DNA of 64,000 bases. It comes from CG2-30-51-40 sp041753575 (lineage in GTDB: Bacteria > Desulfobacterota > DSM-4660 > Desulfatiglandales > Desulfatiglandaceae). A program made the position numbers and the translations under genes. Below the pieces are notes generated by a model. It had not been told where the DNA came from. It made no database searches and was given only the letters and a program-made list of their open reading frames with translations. This document shows, in pieces, positions 62,039-64,000 of the stretch; within the stretch, counting starts at the first letter, position 1, and every line of letters starts with the position of its first letter. The DNA lies in the NCBI GenBank assembly GCA_041753575.1, contig JBGSUA010000128.1, forward strand, positions 1 through 64,000. The letters are read 5' to 3'.

Positions 62039-62671
62039 GTGGGGCCGTTTCAGGTGAACGCATATATCGTCAAGTGCCCGAGAACAAACGTAGGCTTCAT
62101 TATTGATCCCGGAGGAGACGAAGAGCGGATTGTCTCGCTTGCCGCTGAGGAGCATATTGACGTAAGGTATATTCTCAATACCCACGGACATGTTGACCAT
62201 GTCCTTGGAAATGAGGCTCTAAAAAAAGCATTTAATGCGGAAACCTGCATGCATGAAACAGACGATGATCTGTTTGCCCGAAGCCGGACAGGCATCGCGG
62301 CAGCCCGCGAACTAGGTTTCGCTCCTCCCGAGCCCGCTGACAGGAGGCTTAAAGAAGGAGACATCATCCAGGCAGGGGATCTGAGCGTTCAGGTCATCCA
62401 CACGCCGGGGCACACGCCGGGATCGGTTTGTTTTCTTGTGGACCGCAACCTTTTTACCGGCGATACCCTGTTTGTGGGTGCGGTAGGTCGAACTGATCTC
62501 ATCGGAGGCTCCTTTGAAACCCTTCTGGATTCGTTGAAGACAAAGCTCTTGCCCCTTCCGGGTAATACTATCGTATGGCCGGGCCATGACTATGGTGAGA
62601 CGCCTGCATCAACCTTGGCGCGAGAGAAAGAGGAAAACCCTTATATAACGGATTTCATACTCTCCCAATGA
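62039..62671 (+). CDS. MBL-fold hydrolase, glyoxalase II-like
   Basis: 210 residues from GTG 62039. Zn motif NTHGHVDHVLGNEAL, HTPGHTPGSVCFLVDRNLFTGDTLFVGAVGRTD and GHDYGETPAS. Homologues begin with 'RRL-x-VGPFQVN'; here IRRLC precedes the GTG in frame, with AGGAGGG placed 7 nt before an ATA codon at 62009, so translation may really begin at that AUA. Probable thioesterase or persulfide-related hydrolase. Confidence 0.9.
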   Translation: MGPFQVNAYIVKCPRTNVGFIIDPGGDEERIVSLAAEEHIDVRYILNTHGHVDHVLGNEALKKAFNAETCMHETDDDLFARSRTGIAAARELGFAPPEPADRRLKEGDIIQAGDLSVQVIHTPGHTPGSVCFLVDRNLFTGDTLFVGAVGRTDLIGGSFETLLDSLKTKLLPLPGNTIVWPGHDYGETPASTLAREKEENPYITDFILSQ

Positions 62672-62693
62672 GACAAAAAGGAGGATAGAAACA

Positions 62694-63098
62694 ATGGACA
62701 GGCAGGAACTTATAGCCATCTTTAACAAACGCCCAAGGATCGGCACGCTGAGCACAGCCAACGCCAAAGGTGAGGTCAATGTGGCGGTTTTCGGCTCCCC
62801 CCAGATGATTGACGAAAATACCGTTGTCATGGGAATCGGCAGGAACAGATCTCTTCTTAATCTCAAGGAAAACCCCAAGGCCGTCTTTATTGTAATGGAG
62901 CCGGGGAAGGCGCTTCTCGACTGGAAGGGAGCGCGTGTCTATCTTGAGGTCCTTGATTTGGAGGAAGGAGGGGGTTTTTTTGAAACGATCAAGGAAGCTA
63001 TCGGAAAGGCGGCAGGTCCTCAAGCCTCGGCCATGATAAGAGCAGCCATTCGTTTCAGGATAACAGAGGTAAGACCGCTGGTTGACCCAATGGCCTGA
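62694..63098 (+). CDS. Pyridoxamine 5'-phosphate oxidase-like FMN-binding protein
   Basis: 134 residues, split-barrel flavin fold: IGTLSTANAKGEVNVAVFGSPQMIDENTVVMGIG, SLLNLKENPKAVFIVMEPG. Not true PdxH (too short). AAAGGAGG before ATG. 22 bp after the MBL gene, likely same transcript. Confidence 0.88.
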   Translation: MDRQELIAIFNKRPRIGTLSTANAKGEVNVAVFGSPQMIDENTVVMGIGRNRSLLNLKENPKAVFIVMEPGKALLDWKGARVYLEVLDLEEGGGFFETIKEAIGKAAGPQASAMIRAAIRFRITEVRPLVDPMA

Positions 63099-63233
63099 TT
63101 CCAAGTGCCCGGAATGAATGATGTTTCCATGTAAGCGTTTAACATCACTTATTGAGGCATGTCATCGAACAACTTCGCGAAGTCAACTGGAGGCCCATTT
63201 TGCCGTTAGAAGGGCTATTACGGAGGTAACAAG

Positions 63234-63734
63234 ATGAACTGGCTGGATATAGCCATCATAGCTTTGATGGTGTTTTTGATCATAAGGGGTATTTTCAGGG
63301 GATTCGTGAGGGAGATAAGCTCCCTTGCAGGAGTCGTAGCAGGCATAATAGTAGCAAACATCTATCAGCCTGAACTGACGGCGATCCTGAAGGGGTGGTT
63401 CGGTTCGTTCGGTTATCTCTCCCTCGTAAGCTATGGCCTTATCTTCCTGGCTGTGCTTGTTGCCTTCAACCTGGCAGGCTATGGGCTCAAGATAATTCTT
63501 CAGAAGGCCCTCCTCGGATGGGCCGACAGATCTCTGGGTGTAGGACTAGCCGTGGTCAAGGGAATCATCATTACATATCTTGGAATCGCTCTTCTCACCT
63601 CTTTTGTGCCCGAACGCAATCCACACATAGCAAATTCAAGACTCGTTCCCCTGATAGTGTCCTCTTATCAATACATGGCAAACCTTATTTCTCCCTCCCT
63701 TTATGAGACATGGAAAAAGAAACTTTTGCCTTGA
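63234..63734 (+). CDS. CvpA family membrane protein
   Basis: 166 residues with four hydrophobic segments (about 4-20, 30-46, 62-88, 104-124). MNWLDIAIIALMVFLIIRGIFRGFVREISSLAGVVAGI is typical. Linked to colicin V production and envelope maintenance; precise role unclear. CGGAGG before the ATG. Confidence 0.9.
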   Translation: MNWLDIAIIALMVFLIIRGIFRGFVREISSLAGVVAGIIVANIYQPELTAILKGWFGSFGYLSLVSYGLIFLAVLVAFNLAGYGLKIILQKALLGWADRSLGVGLAVVKGIIITYLGIALLTSFVPERNPHIANSRLVPLIVSSYQYMANLISPSLYETWKKKLLP

Positions 63735-64000
63735 GCAAGATAAAGCGCGAAAGAGCGCCCGAGTCCATCCTGCGCTTGATTGACCTTATGGCGCGGCTGA
63801 GGGGACCGGGAGGATGCCCTTGGGATGCCAAGCAGACCGACACCACTATCAAGGCATATCTCCTGGAGGAGGCCTATGAGGTGCTGGATGCAGTGGAGAA
63901 ATCCTCACCCGACGACGTGTGCCAGGAACTCGGGGATCTCCTTTTCCAGATAGTTTTTCATGCAAGGCTTGCCGAGGAAAGAGGTGAATTCGACCTTGTT
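63710..64000 (+). CDS. mazG: Nucleoside triphosphate pyrophosphohydrolase MazG, cut by the window edge
   Basis: 97 codons visible from ATG 63710, overlapping the CvpA gene by 25 nt, open to the right edge. LIDLMARLRGPGGCPWDAKQT, YLLEEAYEVLDAVEK and CQELGDLLFQIVFHARLAEE carry the metal-binding EExxE and ExxD motifs of the first MazG domain. Hydrolyses NTPs to NMP and PPi. Confidence 0.95.
   Translation, partial: MEKETFALSKIKRERAPESILRLIDLMARLRGPGGCPWDAKQTDTTIKAYLLEEAYEVLDAVEKSSPDDVCQELGDLLFQIVFHARLAEERGEFDLV

Noticed and set aside
63172..63183. ACTTCGCGAAGT palindrome upstream of cvpA
   Set aside because: Perfect but short; no recognised regulator or second copy.
1..64000. rRNA, tRNA, CRISPR arrays, intact insertion sequences, integrases
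   Set aside because: Looked for by eye on both strands; none recognised.

Overview
The window looks like one chromosome segment of an anaerobic Gram-negative bacterium, most likely a Desulfobacterota (delta-proteobacterial) or Nitrospirota-type organism. This is inferred, not proven. The clues are a pyruvate:ferredoxin oxidoreductase, a complete orange-protein (Orp/MrpORP)-like cluster of Fe-S P-loop ATPases, a Mo-bisPGD oxidoreductase, two sigma54 activators with recognisable -24/-12 promoters, FeoAB, an HdrD-like Fe-S protein and many MBL-fold proteins. No rRNA, tRNA or CRISPR array was recognised.

Left part (1-10.4 kb, minus strand): a KaiC-like/PEP-synthase-like fusion, glutamate dehydrogenase, two small paralogous proteins of unknown function, and a sensor kinase/sigma54 response-regulator pair. 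A good sigma54 promoter and an upstream dyad lie between the response regulator and the paralogues, so these genes form a plausible signalling unit. An HdrD-like Fe-S protein follows.

10.5-14.1 kb is an accessory patch. Two higBA toxin-antitoxin modules flank an M20 peptidase and the eroded remains of a type I restriction island (the first residues of HsdR and the C-terminus of a DUF4143 ATPase).

14.1-31.3 kb is mostly housekeeping: a MoxR ATPase/VWA pair, greA-slyD-crp, feoAB, inositol monophosphatase-like and MBL genes, a Mut7-C protein, and a plus-strand run murA-comEC-radA-aminotransferase-omega-amidase.

31.4-45.5 kb: a secreted beta-helix protein, nifJ, then eight collinear genes of the Orp-like cluster (two ferredoxin-MinD ATPases, a NifU-like scaffold, a zinc-ribbon protein, an Mrp-NifX fusion, two NifX-like proteins and a PAS-sigma54 activator). 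They have a clear sigma54 promoter and two palindromic upstream sites. A REC protein and a PAS histidine kinase diverge from them.

45.6-64 kb: an orphan ZnuA, a secreted unknown, and a six-gene minus-strand run (KamA, beta-CASP RNase, DUF2889, TrpF-like, MoxR ATPase, 603-aa TraB/ChaN-like protein). These are followed by ftsH, a PilZ/Mo-enzyme/M6-peptidase operon, 6-phosphogluconolactonase, a DUF6125-like protein, an MBL hydrolase, a PNPOx protein, CvpA, and mazG running off the right edge. The M6-like gene has an in-frame TGA just after its zinc motif, followed by a hairpin that fits the bacterial SECIS model.

The best candidates for undescribed biology are the possible selenocysteine M6 protein, the sigma54-controlled paralogue pair next to its two-component system, and the MoxR/TraB-like two-gene module.
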